Part shown: in pieces, positions 16,484 through 28,628 of the stretch
Position numbering within the stretch: the stretch's first letter is position 1
How the letters are laid out: the number at the start of each line of letters is the position of its first letter
Source: Paenibacillus planticolens
GTDB lineage: Bacteria > Bacillota > Bacilli > Paenibacillales > NBRC-103111
Reading direction: 5' to 3'
Length of the DNA stretch: 64,000 nucleotides
Assembly (NCBI RefSeq): GCF_013141725.1
Contig: NZ_WHNZ01000026.1
Coordinates: 157,984-221,983 of the forward strand
Notes under the pieces: model-generated
Seen by the model: the letters and a program-made list of their open reading frames with translations, nothing else
What the model was told of the DNA's origin: nothing
Databases searched by the model: none
Position numbers and translations under genes: made by a program

Positions 16484-18097
16484 ATGTATACCCTCATCAT
16501 TGTTGACGACGAAGAAGCGGTACGCGAAAGCATTCGTAATAAAATGAATTGGGAGAGCCACGGTTTTGAGCTGATCGGCTCCTACGGCGATGGCCGAGAA
16601 GCGTGGGATTCCCTCGAGACCAGGCTGCCTGATGTCATTATTACGGATATTTCGATGCCTCATATGGATGGGCTTGCTCTAGCCGCCGCCGTTGCCGATC
16701 ATTACCGGGACATTACGGTCATCATCATGACCGGGTTCGGTGAGTTCGAATACGCCAAGCAGGCCGTCAAGCTCAAGGTTTACGATTACGTGATGAAACC
16801 CGTTAGTCATCAAGAATTTACAGGCATTTTGCATCATTTGAAAAAAGAATTGGATGAAAGGCGTTTAAGAAATGAAGATGTATCCCGATTGCAAAGCCAA
16901 TTGAACATGAGCTTGCCTTTGCTGCGGGAGCAATTCTTGGAACGGTTAGTTTCAAGTGAAGTGAAGAAAGAGGAGATCCGGAATAAATTTGCACTGTTTC
17001 ATTTATCGCTTTCCGGACCGTACTATGTGGCGTTAACGCTGGATGTGGAAGAGTTTTTGTATCATTTCGAAGCGAAAATCAGCTCGGAAACCGAATTGCT
17101 GCGGTTTGCCGTTTATAATATCGTTCATGAAATTTTTGAGCTTGAGCAAGGCGGCATTGTTTTTCGAACAAAGGACGAGAAGATCGGCATTATCTTTTCC
17201 GGGGAGCTGTCCTCTCTTTCATTAGCCGTCCAGAAATATGCGGAGCAAGCGGCTCAGTGCATAGAAAAGTATGTGAAGGTACGCGTGTCTATTGGGATTG
17301 GCAGGCCCTATCCGACGGTGGGGGAGTTGACGAAGTCGTATTCCGAAGCGGTGTCCGCGCTCGACTACCGGTTTTTGGTCGGCAAGAATAAGATTATCTC
17401 CATCGAAGATATCGTACATGGCAAAGGCCAGCTGCAGGTGCATCATGCAGAATGGGAACGCAAGCTGATCGCCGCGTTGAAAACGGGGAACAAAGAGCTC
17501 TTCGCCAAACTGCTTGGCGACTGGATCAATGAGCTGCGCGCTTCGCAATCGTCCGTGGACCGCTGCTATATTTATGTGCAAAGGTTCCTGGTTTCGATCA
17601 TTCAACTATTCGAGGATTCCGGTCATGACGCCATGGAAGCGGCGGATATTTTGGGCCAAGTTCGCGCTTATACAACACTGGATGAAGTGAAGGTGTGGTT
17701 GGAATCGTTGTGTCTGCAGCTGTTTGAACAGGTAATTCTGAAAATGGAGCAGGATGTGGACTCTTTGTTGACACGATCCGAAGTGTACATTTTAGAAAAC
17801 TATGCCAATGAAAACTTATCTCTTGGCGACGTTGCCCAGCATGTCTATATGAGTATGAATTATTTCAGCGGACTGTTCAAACAAAAGAAAGGCCAGTCCT
17901 TTATCGAGTTTGTCACCCGGATACGGCTTACGAAAGCGAAGGAGCTGCTGTCAGAGACGAATTTGAAAGCTTACGAAATTGCCTCGAAAGTGGGATATGG
18001 CGATCCGCAATATTTCAGCGTTATTTTCAAGCGCCATCATGGGATGACGCCCAAAGAATACAGGGCCTTAAGCAGAGAGGGGATCTCTCTTGATTAA
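16484..18097 (+). CDS. YesN-type response regulator with AraC DNA-binding domain
   Basis: A 537-residue regulator with an N-terminal receiver domain (residues 1-125; acidic pocket DDEE, phospho-acceptor Asp55 in 'VIITDISMPHMDG', switch Lys in 'YVMKPV'). A long middle region follows, then a C-terminal AraC double helix-turn-helix at about 435-535 ('LSLGDVAQHVYMSMNYFSGLFKQKKGQSF', 'AYEIASKVGYGDPQYFSVIFKRHHGMTPKEY'). Start ATG 16484 has GAGGTGG upstream. It overlaps the kinase gene by 8 bases, and the pair plus the anchored binding protein form one operon. The neighbouring importer at 12745-16330 is the likely target. Confidence 0.93.
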   Translation: MYTLIIVDDEEAVRESIRNKMNWESHGFELIGSYGDGREAWDSLETRLPDVIITDISMPHMDGLALAAAVADHYRDITVIIMTGFGEFEYAKQAVKLKVYDYVMKPVSHQEFTGILHHLKKELDERRLRNEDVSRLQSQLNMSLPLLREQFLERLVSSEVKKEEIRNKFALFHLSLSGPYYVALTLDVEEFLYHFEAKISSETELLRFAVYNIVHEIFELEQGGIVFRTKDEKIGIIFSGELSSLSLAVQKYAEQAAQCIEKYVKVRVSIGIGRPYPTVGELTKSYSEAVSALDYRFLVGKNKIISIEDIVHGKGQLQVHHAEWERKLIAALKTGNKELFAKLLGDWINELRASQSSVDRCYIYVQRFLVSIIQLFEDSGHDAMEAADILGQVRAYTTLDEVKVWLESLCLQLFEQVILKMEQDVDSLLTRSEVYILENYANENLSLGDVAQHVYMSMNYFSGLFKQKKGQSFIEFVTRIRLTKAKELLSETNLKAYEIASKVGYGDPQYFSVIFKRHHGMTPKEYRALSREGISLD

Positions 18098-19853
18098 GAG
18101 GCGGTTTTTCAGATTTAAAAGCATTCATACGAGCATCGCCGTCGCATTTTCTTGCTTGATCATCGGCACTACGCTTATTTTGAGTTATAACACGTACCGG
18201 CAGTCGTCGGATTCTGTTACGGAAAACTCCGTGCAGTACACGAATGAACTCATTAATCAGGTTGGAACGACCATCGAGACGTATATCGACAATATGAAAA
18301 GCATTTCCTCCCTTTTATATAACAACGGACAAATTGAGCAGTATTTGACAATGTCGGACCCTCATTCTGCCGTGGGCCAAACACTGGTTGAAGCGATTGA
18401 AAACTCCCTGCGCGTCATCGTTCAGTCCAGAAATGACATTAGCGCCATTCTGTTTGTAGGCTCCAACGGTGCCGTAATCTCCGACAGGGAGCAAGTCGCG
18501 GTGAAAAGCTACGATGAATTAATTGCTCAAGATTGGTATTCGAAAGCGAAGAACGGCTCCATCCATATCTCCTCTTCGGAAGTTGAACATGTGTATCGCA
18601 ACGAATATCCATGGGTTATCTCCATGAGTCAACAATTTCGGAGCAATGATCGTTGGGACAAGACCGGCGTACTGCTCGTCGATCTGAACTACAATATCAT
18701 TAATGATCTCTGCAGCCATATTCAATTGGGGAAGAGAGGCTACGTGTTCATTGTCAATTCCGAAGGAGACCTCGTCTATCACCCTCAACAGCAGATCATA
18801 CACACGAATTTGAAAAGTGAACCTATCGAAGCCATTTTAGCCTCGGAAGACGGACAGCTTTCTTTGGAGGAAAATCAGCATAAGAAAATCTTATCGATCC
18901 GAACGACGAATTTCGGTTGGAAAATTGTCGGTGTCACCTATCCCGAAGAGCTCGTTGGCAACAAGAAGAAAATACAGCTGTCGACGGTTTTGTGGGGCAG
19001 CATTTGTTTGATTATCGCGCTGGGCATTTCCATTGTGCTGTCTTTTACGCTCAGCAGGCCGATTAAAAAACTGGAAGCGCATATGAAGCAGGTGGAGCAA
19101 GGCGATTTCGACATCCGTGCCGATATTACGCAAGCCGATGAAATTGGCAAATTAGCACGAACCTTTAATGTCATGATTGTGAAAATAAAAGATTTGATGA
19201 AGCAAATCGTTCAGGAAGAAGCGCTGCTTCGGACGAGTGAAATCAAAGCGCTGCAATCCCAAATCAATCCGCACTTTTTGTACAACACGCTGGAGTCCAT
19301 TATTTGGATGGCGGAAACGAACAAAATGAGAGAAGTCGTCAATATGACCATGGCGCTTTCCAAAATGCTGCGCTACAGCATCGGAAAAGGGGAACAAGAA
19401 GTTCCCATATCCATGGAGATGGAGCATTTATCCAACTATCTCATGGTTCAGTCGATGCGCTATACGAATAAATTTTCGTATGAGATCGAGGTTGAACCGG
19501 AACTGCATGCCTGCCGGATTCTAAGGATCGTTTTGCAGCCGCTGGTCGAGAATGCGATCTATCATGGGATAAGGCGAATGGAAGAACACGGTCATATCCG
19601 TATTAACGGCCAGATGGCTGGCGGAGTCATTGAAATTAAGGTGAGCGATAACGGCCTGGGGATGACAAGGGACAAGGTGCAAGCGTTGTTGGGACCTTCT
19701 AAGGATCAGGGGCTTGGCGTTTGGAATGTGCATCACCGCGTTCAATTGTTTTATGGCGCAGCGTATGGCTTATCTTTCGAAAGTGAACCGGAAGAAGGAA
19801 CGACGGTAACACTGCGGATTCCAAGCTCGGCGTTGGAGGTGAAGGGGGCATGA
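18090..19853 (+). CDS. YesM-type sensor histidine kinase
   Basis: A 587-residue membrane kinase. Transmembrane helix near residues 10-30, an extracytoplasmic Cache-like domain, a second helix around 295-318, a HAMP segment ('LSRPIKKLEAHMKQVEQGDFDIRADITQADEIGKL') and a His_kinase (PF06580) domain with phospho-acceptor His395 in QINPHFLYNTLESI. It ends with an ATP-binding domain ('LVENAIYHGI', 'VSDNGLGM', 'GLGVWNVHHR'). Start is TTG 18090, inside the response-regulator gene, with AGAGGGG upstream. Its stop overlaps the next start as ATGA, pointing to coupled translation with the binding protein at 19850, its likely co-sensor. Confidence 0.92.
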   Translation: MIKRRFFRFKSIHTSIAVAFSCLIIGTTLILSYNTYRQSSDSVTENSVQYTNELINQVGTTIETYIDNMKSISSLLYNNGQIEQYLTMSDPHSAVGQTLVEAIENSLRVIVQSRNDISAILFVGSNGAVISDREQVAVKSYDELIAQDWYSKAKNGSIHISSSEVEHVYRNEYPWVISMSQQFRSNDRWDKTGVLLVDLNYNIINDLCSHIQLGKRGYVFIVNSEGDLVYHPQQQIIHTNLKSEPIEAILASEDGQLSLEENQHKKILSIRTTNFGWKIVGVTYPEELVGNKKKIQLSTVLWGSICLIIALGISIVLSFTLSRPIKKLEAHMKQVEQGDFDIRADITQADEIGKLARTFNVMIVKIKDLMKQIVQEEALLRTSEIKALQSQINPHFLYNTLESIIWMAETNKMREVVNMTMALSKMLRYSIGKGEQEVPISMEMEHLSNYLMVQSMRYTNKFSYEIEVEPELHACRILRIVLQPLVENAIYHGIRRMEEHGHIRINGQMAGGVIEIKVSDNGLGMTRDKVQALLGPSKDQGLGVWNVHHRVQLFYGAAYGLSFESEPEEGTTVTLRIPSSALEVKGA

Positions 19854-20824
19854 AGCGCTGGTTATTTTTTGTCGTAATTGTCATTCTGTTAATTTTTGTT
19901 TGTATATATGGCTTGAAAGTTTCCGGTAAAAGTAACCCGTCCATCGTGTTTGTCCCCAAGACGACGGATAAGCGGATCGAGTTTTGGCAGGTCGTCGAGC
20001 AAGGGGTCAATGCCGCTGCCGCAGAAATGGGGGCGGAGGTCAAAGTCGTCGGCACGGATACGGAAAAAGATGTCGATGGTCAAATTCGGCTCTTGCGTGA
20101 AGTGATGGCTAGCAAGCCGAAGGCGATTGTGCTCGCTGCGCTCGATTATGAGCGCACCGTGCCGATTGCCAACGAAATTGTAAAAGCGGGAATCCCGTTA
20201 ATTACCTTGGACTCCGGTCTTAAAGGAGGCATTTCTAAGTCGCTTATCGCCACGGATAATGTGGAAGCGGGCAAAAAAGCGGGAGAAGCGCTGATCGAGT
20301 CACTGCCGGATAAAGGCCTAGTGGCCATTATTAACTTTATTAAAGGATCTTCCACATCGATTGAAAGAGAAAACGGCCTGCGCGAAGCGCTGCAAAAGGA
20401 TAAAGGCTTTCTCCTGCTGGACACCTACTATAGCGAGGGCTCTCCGGATAGGGCGTATGACATTACGAAGCAGCTCCTGACGGATCATCCGGATTTGAAA
20501 GGCATTGTCGGATTAAATGAGCCCTCGGCCCTTGGCGCAGCGAGGGCGGTACGCGACTTGAAAAAGCCAGGCGAAATAAAGCTTATTGGCTTCGACAGTT
20601 CCATGGAGGAAATCGGATTCCTGGAAGAAGAGATCATGCAAGCGATTGTCGTCCAGAAGCCTTTTAATATGGGCTATGTGGGCTTAAAGACGGCCATTCA
20701 ATTGAGCAATGGCCAGAAGGTCGAAGGAAGGATCGACACTGGCTCGGAAGTGATCTGGAAAACGAACATTTACACGAAAACGAATCAAAAGCTGCTTTTT
20801 CCAATATTGGATAAGCGTCCCTAG
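19850..20824 (+). CDS. Membrane-anchored sugar-binding protein acting as sensor partner
   Basis: A 324-residue type I binding protein ('SIVFVPKTTDKRIEFWQVVEQGVNAAAAEMG', 'KAIVLAALDYERTVPIA', 'LITLDSG', 'GIVGLNEPSALGAARAV', 'IKLIGFDSSMEEIGFL'). Unlike the transport receptor at 15326 it has no lipobox; an uncleaved-looking N-terminal helix (WLFFVVIVILLIFVCIYGL) should tether it to the membrane. The gene overlaps the kinase gene by four bases. The arrangement recalls the XylFII-LytS-LytR xylose sensing systems of Clostridium, in which a binding protein passes ligand occupancy to the kinase. The ligand is probably the sugar carried by the importer at 12745, by inference. Confidence 0.85.
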   Translation: MKRWLFFVVIVILLIFVCIYGLKVSGKSNPSIVFVPKTTDKRIEFWQVVEQGVNAAAAEMGAEVKVVGTDTEKDVDGQIRLLREVMASKPKAIVLAALDYERTVPIANEIVKAGIPLITLDSGLKGGISKSLIATDNVEAGKKAGEALIESLPDKGLVAIINFIKGSSTSIERENGLREALQKDKGFLLLDTYYSEGSPDRAYDITKQLLTDHPDLKGIVGLNEPSALGAARAVRDLKKPGEIKLIGFDSSMEEIGFLEEEIMQAIVVQKPFNMGYVGLKTAIQLSNGQKVEGRIDTGSEVIWKTNIYTKTNQKLLFPILDKRP

Positions 20825-20923
20825 CGGGATTTTATTTATGCGACACAAACAAAATGACGAATAAATTGAACAAAAATACGATAAGGGACATTTGGATCGG
20901 CCCTCATAGCGTATTTCGTAAAA

Positions 20924-20959
20924 GAATGCACTATTTTCAAACAGATGTCTGTGCGAAAA
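20924..20959 (+). promoter_or_regulatory. Regulatory element shared with the importer promoter at 27104 (lacZ copy)
   Basis: Sequence GAATGCACTATTTTCAAACA (20924-20943) followed by GATGTCTGTGCGAAA closely matches the element at 27104-27138. A TAAAAT -10 candidate lies at 20975, 48 bases after the TGCAC core; the other copy has TAACAT at 47 bases. Likely an activator site, possibly for the YesN regulator at 25847. Confidence 0.6.
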
Positions 20960-20991
20960 TAGGCGCATTCCAACTAAAATTAGAGAGTAGG

Positions 20992-24042
<3,051 letters not shown>

Positions 24043-24056
24043 TCATATGTGTATGG

Positions 24057-24095
24057 AAGTGTCCCCGAAGTTGCTGACTAAGGGGACACTTGTTT
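24057..24095 (+). terminator. Intrinsic terminator after lacZ
   Basis: AAGTGTCCCC / GGGGACACTT, a 10-bp perfect stem with a 15-base loop, followed by TGTTTG. Confidence 0.82.
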
Positions 24096-24194
24096 GTATA
24101 ACCCCGATGATCTGTACCCTCAACAAGAGTTTATGTGATAAAATAGAGGGATTACATAATTATTCTTACTCCACGTTGAAGAAGGCTGATAGGA

Positions 24195-25865
24195 ATGAAA
24201 TCCAAATTTATGCCGTTGATGAAGAGTGTGAACACCAAATTGCTTGTTTTTTTCTTGACGGTAGCGATCCTGCCCTTGCTTACGCTCTGTTATTTTTCAA
24301 CCAATAAGTCATCCGAGATTGTGAATAAGCAGTTCGGCAATTACGGACTATACGCAGTTGACCAGCTCAAGCTTCATCTGGATGCGAGCTTAAAGCAAAT
24401 GGATAATATTTCAGGCAATATATTAACCTATTTGATCTCCTCGTCGATCGTCATTGATGATCATGAGCCTGCAACTTATAATGAGTATACGGAAGAAAAG
24501 GGATTCAAGCGGTACATGTCCTCTTTCGAGAATACCGCTATATTAAGCGTGAATGTGGTAACGCCGAAGGGAAGATTCATTGGCAACGATGGAATCGCGA
24601 CGGAGCGGCTGCTGGGCTCTACCTTTTGGCGGCAAGCGGCGCAGCAACCGGGTAAGCGCATTCTCATCCATCATCCGGACTATTATTCTTCTGCGTCTGT
24701 CGGCGATGTGATCAGTTTCATTCTCCCCATAAAGGATCATTACGGCTTGCCTGCGCAAAGTAAAATTTTGATCGACATGAAAGCGGATTCAATCATGAGT
24801 TTGCTAAAGGCATTTGAAGATGACACGAAGAGCCATTTGCAAGTTCGCGATTTGGATGGCGGCATCGTGATGCAAACGTCAGCATCAAATGTCTCGCACG
24901 CGAACGACATTGTATGGTCGAAGCAGTTGGAGTCAGTGAATTGGGTCGTGGAAGCCAGCATTCCATATTCTTTATTTTTCGAATCTTCCCGTATTATCTT
25001 GAAATATTCGTTATTTATTGCCGTAATGAGCTTGGTTCTAGGCATCGTGATGGCCGGCTTCTTCTCTTTTCAGATTACAAAGCCGATTAAGAAGATGGCT
25101 CAGTCTATGCGCAGGTTTGGGCAGGGCGAGCTTTCGATTCAGACGCCGATTTATGCTTCGGACGAAATTGGTTATCTCGGCGAAACCTTCAATCGGATGA
25201 CGGGGCAAATCAGGGATTTAATCGATGAAATCAGCATGACGGAAAAGCTCAAAAGCGAAGCCGAATTAAAAGCGCTTCACTATCAAATTAATCCGCATTT
25301 ATTATTCAATACCTTGAACAGTATTCAATGGAAGGCTCGGCTTGCCGGCCAGAAAGACATTCTCAAGATGCTGGAGCATCTGGTGGTGGTGCTGGAAGGC
25401 AGCTTTAACGTCAAGCAAGTGCTGGTGCCACTGCATGCGGAGTTGGAGATTCTTCATCATTATTTGCAGATGCAGCAGTATCGCTATGGAGAAGTGTTTA
25501 CGTATTCCTTAGAGATTGAACCGGGGCTTGAGCAATGCCTGGTTCCACGGATGGTGCTGCAGCCATTGTTTGAGAATATCTTTTTTCACGGATTTATAGA
25601 TGGTCAAGGTCATATCGCATTTACAATTATTTCTAAAGATAATCATATTCATGCCGAGATTGTCGATGACGGGATCGGTATTCGGGCGGAGCACATGGCA
25701 TTTATTTCTGCAGGTCAAGTCATTCCAGGGAAAAAGGGCGGTCTGGGAATGAGGAATGTGGATGAACGGTTTAAACATCATTTTGGCGAACGCTACGGAT
25801 TAGTTGTCCATTCGGAAAGAAATAAAGGAACAAAGGTGAAGTTAAAATGGCCGAAAACACTATAA
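24195..25865 (+). CDS. YesM-type sensor histidine kinase of the galactan locus
   Basis: A 556-residue membrane kinase: first helix 'LLVFFLTVAILPLLTLCYF' near residue 15, an extracytoplasmic Cache-like domain, a second helix near 273-295, a HAMP region ('TKPIKKMAQSMRRFGQGELSIQ') and a PF06580 kinase domain with His368 in QINPHLLFNTLNSIQ. The ATP lid motifs are 'IVDDGIGI' and 'GGLGMRNVDERF'. Start ATG 24195 follows a weak AGG-type site. The response-regulator gene begins 19 bases before the stop, so the two are translationally coupled. From its position between lacZ and the binding protein gene it should sense galacto-oligosaccharides or galactan fragments, by inference. Confidence 0.9.
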   Translation: MKSKFMPLMKSVNTKLLVFFLTVAILPLLTLCYFSTNKSSEIVNKQFGNYGLYAVDQLKLHLDASLKQMDNISGNILTYLISSSIVIDDHEPATYNEYTEEKGFKRYMSSFENTAILSVNVVTPKGRFIGNDGIATERLLGSTFWRQAAQQPGKRILIHHPDYYSSASVGDVISFILPIKDHYGLPAQSKILIDMKADSIMSLLKAFEDDTKSHLQVRDLDGGIVMQTSASNVSHANDIVWSKQLESVNWVVEASIPYSLFFESSRIILKYSLFIAVMSLVLGIVMAGFFSFQITKPIKKMAQSMRRFGQGELSIQTPIYASDEIGYLGETFNRMTGQIRDLIDEISMTEKLKSEAELKALHYQINPHLLFNTLNSIQWKARLAGQKDILKMLEHLVVVLEGSFNVKQVLVPLHAELEILHHYLQMQQYRYGEVFTYSLEIEPGLEQCLVPRMVLQPLFENIFFHGFIDGQGHIAFTIISKDNHIHAEIVDDGIGIRAEHMAFISAGQVIPGKKGGLGMRNVDERFKHHFGERYGLVVHSERNKGTKVKLKWPKTL

Positions 25866-27037
25866 ACGAACCTTACATTAAAGTGCTTATTGTCGATGAT
25901 GAGCAATTGGTCCGCAAAGGACTGCGCTTGACAACGGATTGGACCAAACATCAGATGATCGTCGTTGACGACGCGCCCAATGGCTGTGTGGGTTGGGACA
26001 AGTTTCTAGAACACCGGCCGCATGTGGTCATAACGGACATTGTGATGCCGGAGATGGGCGGTATTGAATTTGCCCAGAAGGTGAGAAAGGAAGCGCCGGA
26101 TACCAAGATTTTATTTCTGAGCTGCCATAGGGATTTTGACTATGCCAAACAAGGGATACAGATTGGTATCACGGATTACATCGTGAAGACGAGTCTGGAT
26201 GAACAGAAGCTCGATCAATGTTTGGATCTTCTGCATCAAGAAATTGACAAGCAGTTGGCTAAAAGAGCGGATGCCGTTCCCTACCCGCCTACCGTGGAGC
26301 ATAGCGAACTGGCCGGGTGGCTTCTTGACAAGAAACAGACAGCCAGAAATCAGTTCATGCAGCGGTTGGAGAAGGAATGGAAATGGATGACTTCCGAAGG
26401 TTACATTTTCCATATATTTCTAGAAGGGGATTCGCCTTCGAAACGGTCCGAAGTAGTAAGCGAATTGTTCCTTCCCATGACAGACCAACAGGATATGCTG
26501 CTGCTGCAAAGCGGGGAAGAGAACTATTTCCTGATTTGCTGCAGTCAAGGTCTGCAGGCTTGCAGCGAGGAGCTGCTGCGAAGCAAGATCAACAACGGCT
26601 CCATCGGTTGGCGGCAGGCAGGACCCATCATGAGCCCCGATCAGTGGATGTCATCTGTACATCGCTTGCACCGTTTGAGGCATATTGAACAGGAGCTCGA
26701 ACTGGCAAATGACGCGCATAAGGAAGATATCCTTAACGCGATCGATTATATTGATCTGCACCTGCACCAGGATCTTCGGGCGGCGGAAATTGCCAGCAAA
26801 ATTGGCGTAAGCCGCAGTTATTTCAGCACGATTTTTAAGGAAGCGACCGGTTCCAGTCTCATCTCCTTCATCTCCGACCGAAAATTAGAGAGGGCCAAAG
26901 CGCTGCTGCGTAGCACCTCGTTTCGAGCTGATGAAATTGCCGAGAAAGTGGGCATCAATGACGCCAAATATTTCTCCAAATGGTTTAAAAAGAGCGCTTC
27001 CCTGACGCCGGGCCAGTATCGGCTTCAAACAAAATGA
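25847..27037 (+). CDS. YesN-type response regulator with AraC domain
   Basis: A 396-residue partner of the kinase at 24195. Receiver domain with phospho-acceptor Asp64 in 'VVITDIVMPEMGG' and switch Lys in 'YIVKTS', a short linker, and a C-terminal AraC domain at about 290-390 ('LRAAEIASKIGVSRSYFSTIFKEATGSS', 'RADEIAEKVGINDAKYFSKWFKKSASLTPGQY'). It overlaps the kinase gene by 19 bases; AAGGTG lies before ATG 25847. It most likely binds the matching 35-bp elements before lacZ (20924) and the importer (27104), which flank this regulatory pair. Confidence 0.9.
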   Translation: MAENTINEPYIKVLIVDDEQLVRKGLRLTTDWTKHQMIVVDDAPNGCVGWDKFLEHRPHVVITDIVMPEMGGIEFAQKVRKEAPDTKILFLSCHRDFDYAKQGIQIGITDYIVKTSLDEQKLDQCLDLLHQEIDKQLAKRADAVPYPPTVEHSELAGWLLDKKQTARNQFMQRLEKEWKWMTSEGYIFHIFLEGDSPSKRSEVVSELFLPMTDQQDMLLLQSGEENYFLICCSQGLQACSEELLRSKINNGSIGWRQAGPIMSPDQWMSSVHRLHRLRHIEQELELANDAHKEDILNAIDYIDLHLHQDLRAAEIASKIGVSRSYFSTIFKEATGSSLISFISDRKLERAKALLRSTSFRADEIAEKVGINDAKYFSKWFKKSASLTPGQYRLQTK

Positions 27038-27052
27038 CGAGCATACCAGACA

Positions 27053-27090
27053 AAAATGCACCTGTCTCTGAAGGGACTCGGGCATTTTTT
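27053..27090 (+). terminator. Intrinsic terminator after the response regulator
   Basis: AAAATGC / GCATTTT stem closing an inner GTC-TC hairpin, with a six-T tract. Confidence 0.75.
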
Positions 27091-27103
27091 GGTTTTCGAT
27101 AAA

Positions 27104-27138
27104 GATTGCACTTTTTTCAAACATCCGTCGGTATGAAA
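27104..27138 (+). promoter_or_regulatory. Regulatory element shared with lacZ (importer copy)
   Basis: GATTGCACTTTTTTCAAACA (27104-27123) then TCCGTCGGTATGAAA. Nearly all positions of the core TGCACT(A/T)TTTTCAAACA and the spacing to a GAAA tail are shared with 20924-20959. A -10-like TAACAT starts at 27154. Confidence 0.6.
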
Positions 27139-27147
27139 CCCTTTTCA
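27133..27147 (+). promoter_or_regulatory. Near-consensus cre upstream of the importer operon
   Basis: ATGAAACCCTTTTCA matches WTGNAANCGNWNNCW at all fixed positions except the central G, which is C. It overlaps the end of the shared element and could give CcpA control of the importer. Confidence 0.4.
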
Positions 27148-27191
27148 TTTATTTTAACATAAGGTTATAAACATACAGGGAGGCATTCTTC

Positions 27192-28529
27192 ATGAAAAGA
27201 AAAAGTTGGTCACTCGTATTGGCAACTTGTTTGTCCGTCAGCTTGGTAGGGACAGCTTGTTCCAATTCTTCATCCACTACGAATACGGCTGGCGGTGCTG
27301 CAAGTCCAGCGAGTTCTGCCGGGAAAGTGAAGTTGGTGGTATGGATCTGGGAATCGGCCAAAGCTGGTTTGGACGCCAACATGGAAGCGTTCCAAAAGGA
27401 AAACCCAAATATTGAAGTAGAATATCAGATCATGAAATCCACGGATTTATACCAGAAGTATCTGATCTCCTCCAATACGCAAGATGCGGTGCCGGATATC
27501 GTAGGTCTGGAATCTACGAATATGGCGCAGATGGTGCAGATCGATTCGCTCTTGGATATTACCAAGCGTGTTGAACCGTATAAGGATAAAATGAACGCTT
27601 ATAAATGGGAAGATGCGACCAAAGATAATAAAGTGTACGCAATGCCTTGGGACAGCGGTCCTGTTGTGATGTTCTACCGCAATGATATTTTCGCCAAAGC
27701 GGGCCTGCCAACGGATCCGAAGGAAGTCGCTCAGAAGATCCAAACGTGGGATGATTACTACCAAGCTGCCAAGCTAATTAAGGAAAAAACCGGTGTTCTT
27801 ATGTTCGGCGACTCCAAAACGAATTCCAGCAACCGTGTCTTTGAGTCGATGATGTGGCAGCGCGGTCTCTGGTATTTTGACAAAGATGGCAATGTATCGG
27901 TGGAAAAACCGGAAGTCAAAGAAATTGCCGATTATTTGGTCAAAATGCAGAAGGAAGGCCTCGTCTACGATGCGCGCGCGAATACCGATCCTTGGGGCAA
28001 TGCGATCAAAGAAGGCAAAGTTGCCTCTGTCGTAGGCGGTTCCTGGCATGATGCGATTATTGAAGGCCAATATGCGCCTGATGATAAAGGCAAATGGTCC
28101 GTAACAACGATGCCGAAATGGTCCAAAGACGATAAGTATACAGGCGCCAATCAAGGCGGATCGAACTTAGCGATCAATAAAAATTCCAAGCATCCGGATG
28201 AAGCGTGGAAATTCATCGAATTTATGTTAGGTAAAGAGACGTCGCAAATTAATATGATGAAAAAAGCAGGGCTATTCCCGTCTTTATCGACCGCTTACAG
28301 CAATGAAGCGATTAATGAGCCATCGGCCTATTTTAACAACCAGCCTATCCGCCAGGTGTATGCGGAGTCTTTAAAACAAACGTATCCGCTCGCTTATACA
28401 TCGGACTTCCCGATGGCCAATAAACGGATGACGGATGTATGGGCGCAAATTTTCTTGAATAATGTGCCAACGGATCAAGCACTGAAAGCAATGGCTGACG
28501 AGCTTCGCCAAAAAACAAAAAGGAAGTAA
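27192..28529 (+). CDS. Sugar-binding lipoprotein of a CUT1 ABC importer (galacto-oligosaccharide candidate)
   Basis: A 445-residue MalE/UgpB-like binding protein. The lipobox LVGTAC places the lipidated Cys near residue 23; the mature domain runs 'LVVWIWESAKAGLDANMEAFQKENPNIEVEY', 'VPDIVGLESTNMAQMVQI', 'VYAMPWDSGPVVMFYRNDIFAKAGLP', 'KTNSSNRVFESMMWQRGLW'. Start ATG 27192 has GGGAGG upstream. Together with the permeases at 28629 and 29530, the GH53 galactanase and lacZ, the likely cargo is beta-1,4-galacto-oligosaccharides from pectic galactan, like the Bacillus GanSPQ system. A strong hairpin separates it from the permeases. No ATPase is encoded nearby. Confidence 0.9.
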   Translation: MKRKSWSLVLATCLSVSLVGTACSNSSSTTNTAGGAASPASSAGKVKLVVWIWESAKAGLDANMEAFQKENPNIEVEYQIMKSTDLYQKYLISSNTQDAVPDIVGLESTNMAQMVQIDSLLDITKRVEPYKDKMNAYKWEDATKDNKVYAMPWDSGPVVMFYRNDIFAKAGLPTDPKEVAQKIQTWDDYYQAAKLIKEKTGVLMFGDSKTNSSNRVFESMMWQRGLWYFDKDGNVSVEKPEVKEIADYLVKMQKEGLVYDARANTDPWGNAIKEGKVASVVGGSWHDAIIEGQYAPDDKGKWSVTTMPKWSKDDKYTGANQGGSNLAINKNSKHPDEAWKFIEFMLGKETSQINMMKKAGLFPSLSTAYSNEAINEPSAYFNNQPIRQVYAESLKQTYPLAYTSDFPMANKRMTDVWAQIFLNNVPTDQALKAMADELRQKTKRK

Positions 28530-28539
28530 ACCACTTTTC

Positions 28540-28606
28540 GGCATCCTGCCCGATCAACGCGCATCTCTGCAGCCGTAGATCGGAGCGATGCCTCCTTTTT
28601 TCTTTT
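28540..28606 (+). terminator. Partial terminator between binding protein and permease genes
   Basis: GGCATC / GATGCC closes a long hairpin with an inner CCGATC / GATCGG stem, followed by a T-rich run (CCTTTTTTCTTTTT). The permeases begin 23 bases later with their own AAGGAGG, so this probably attenuates read-through and keeps the binding protein in excess. Confidence 0.75.
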
Positions 28607-28628
28607 TACCCTTTAAGGAGGTACAACG

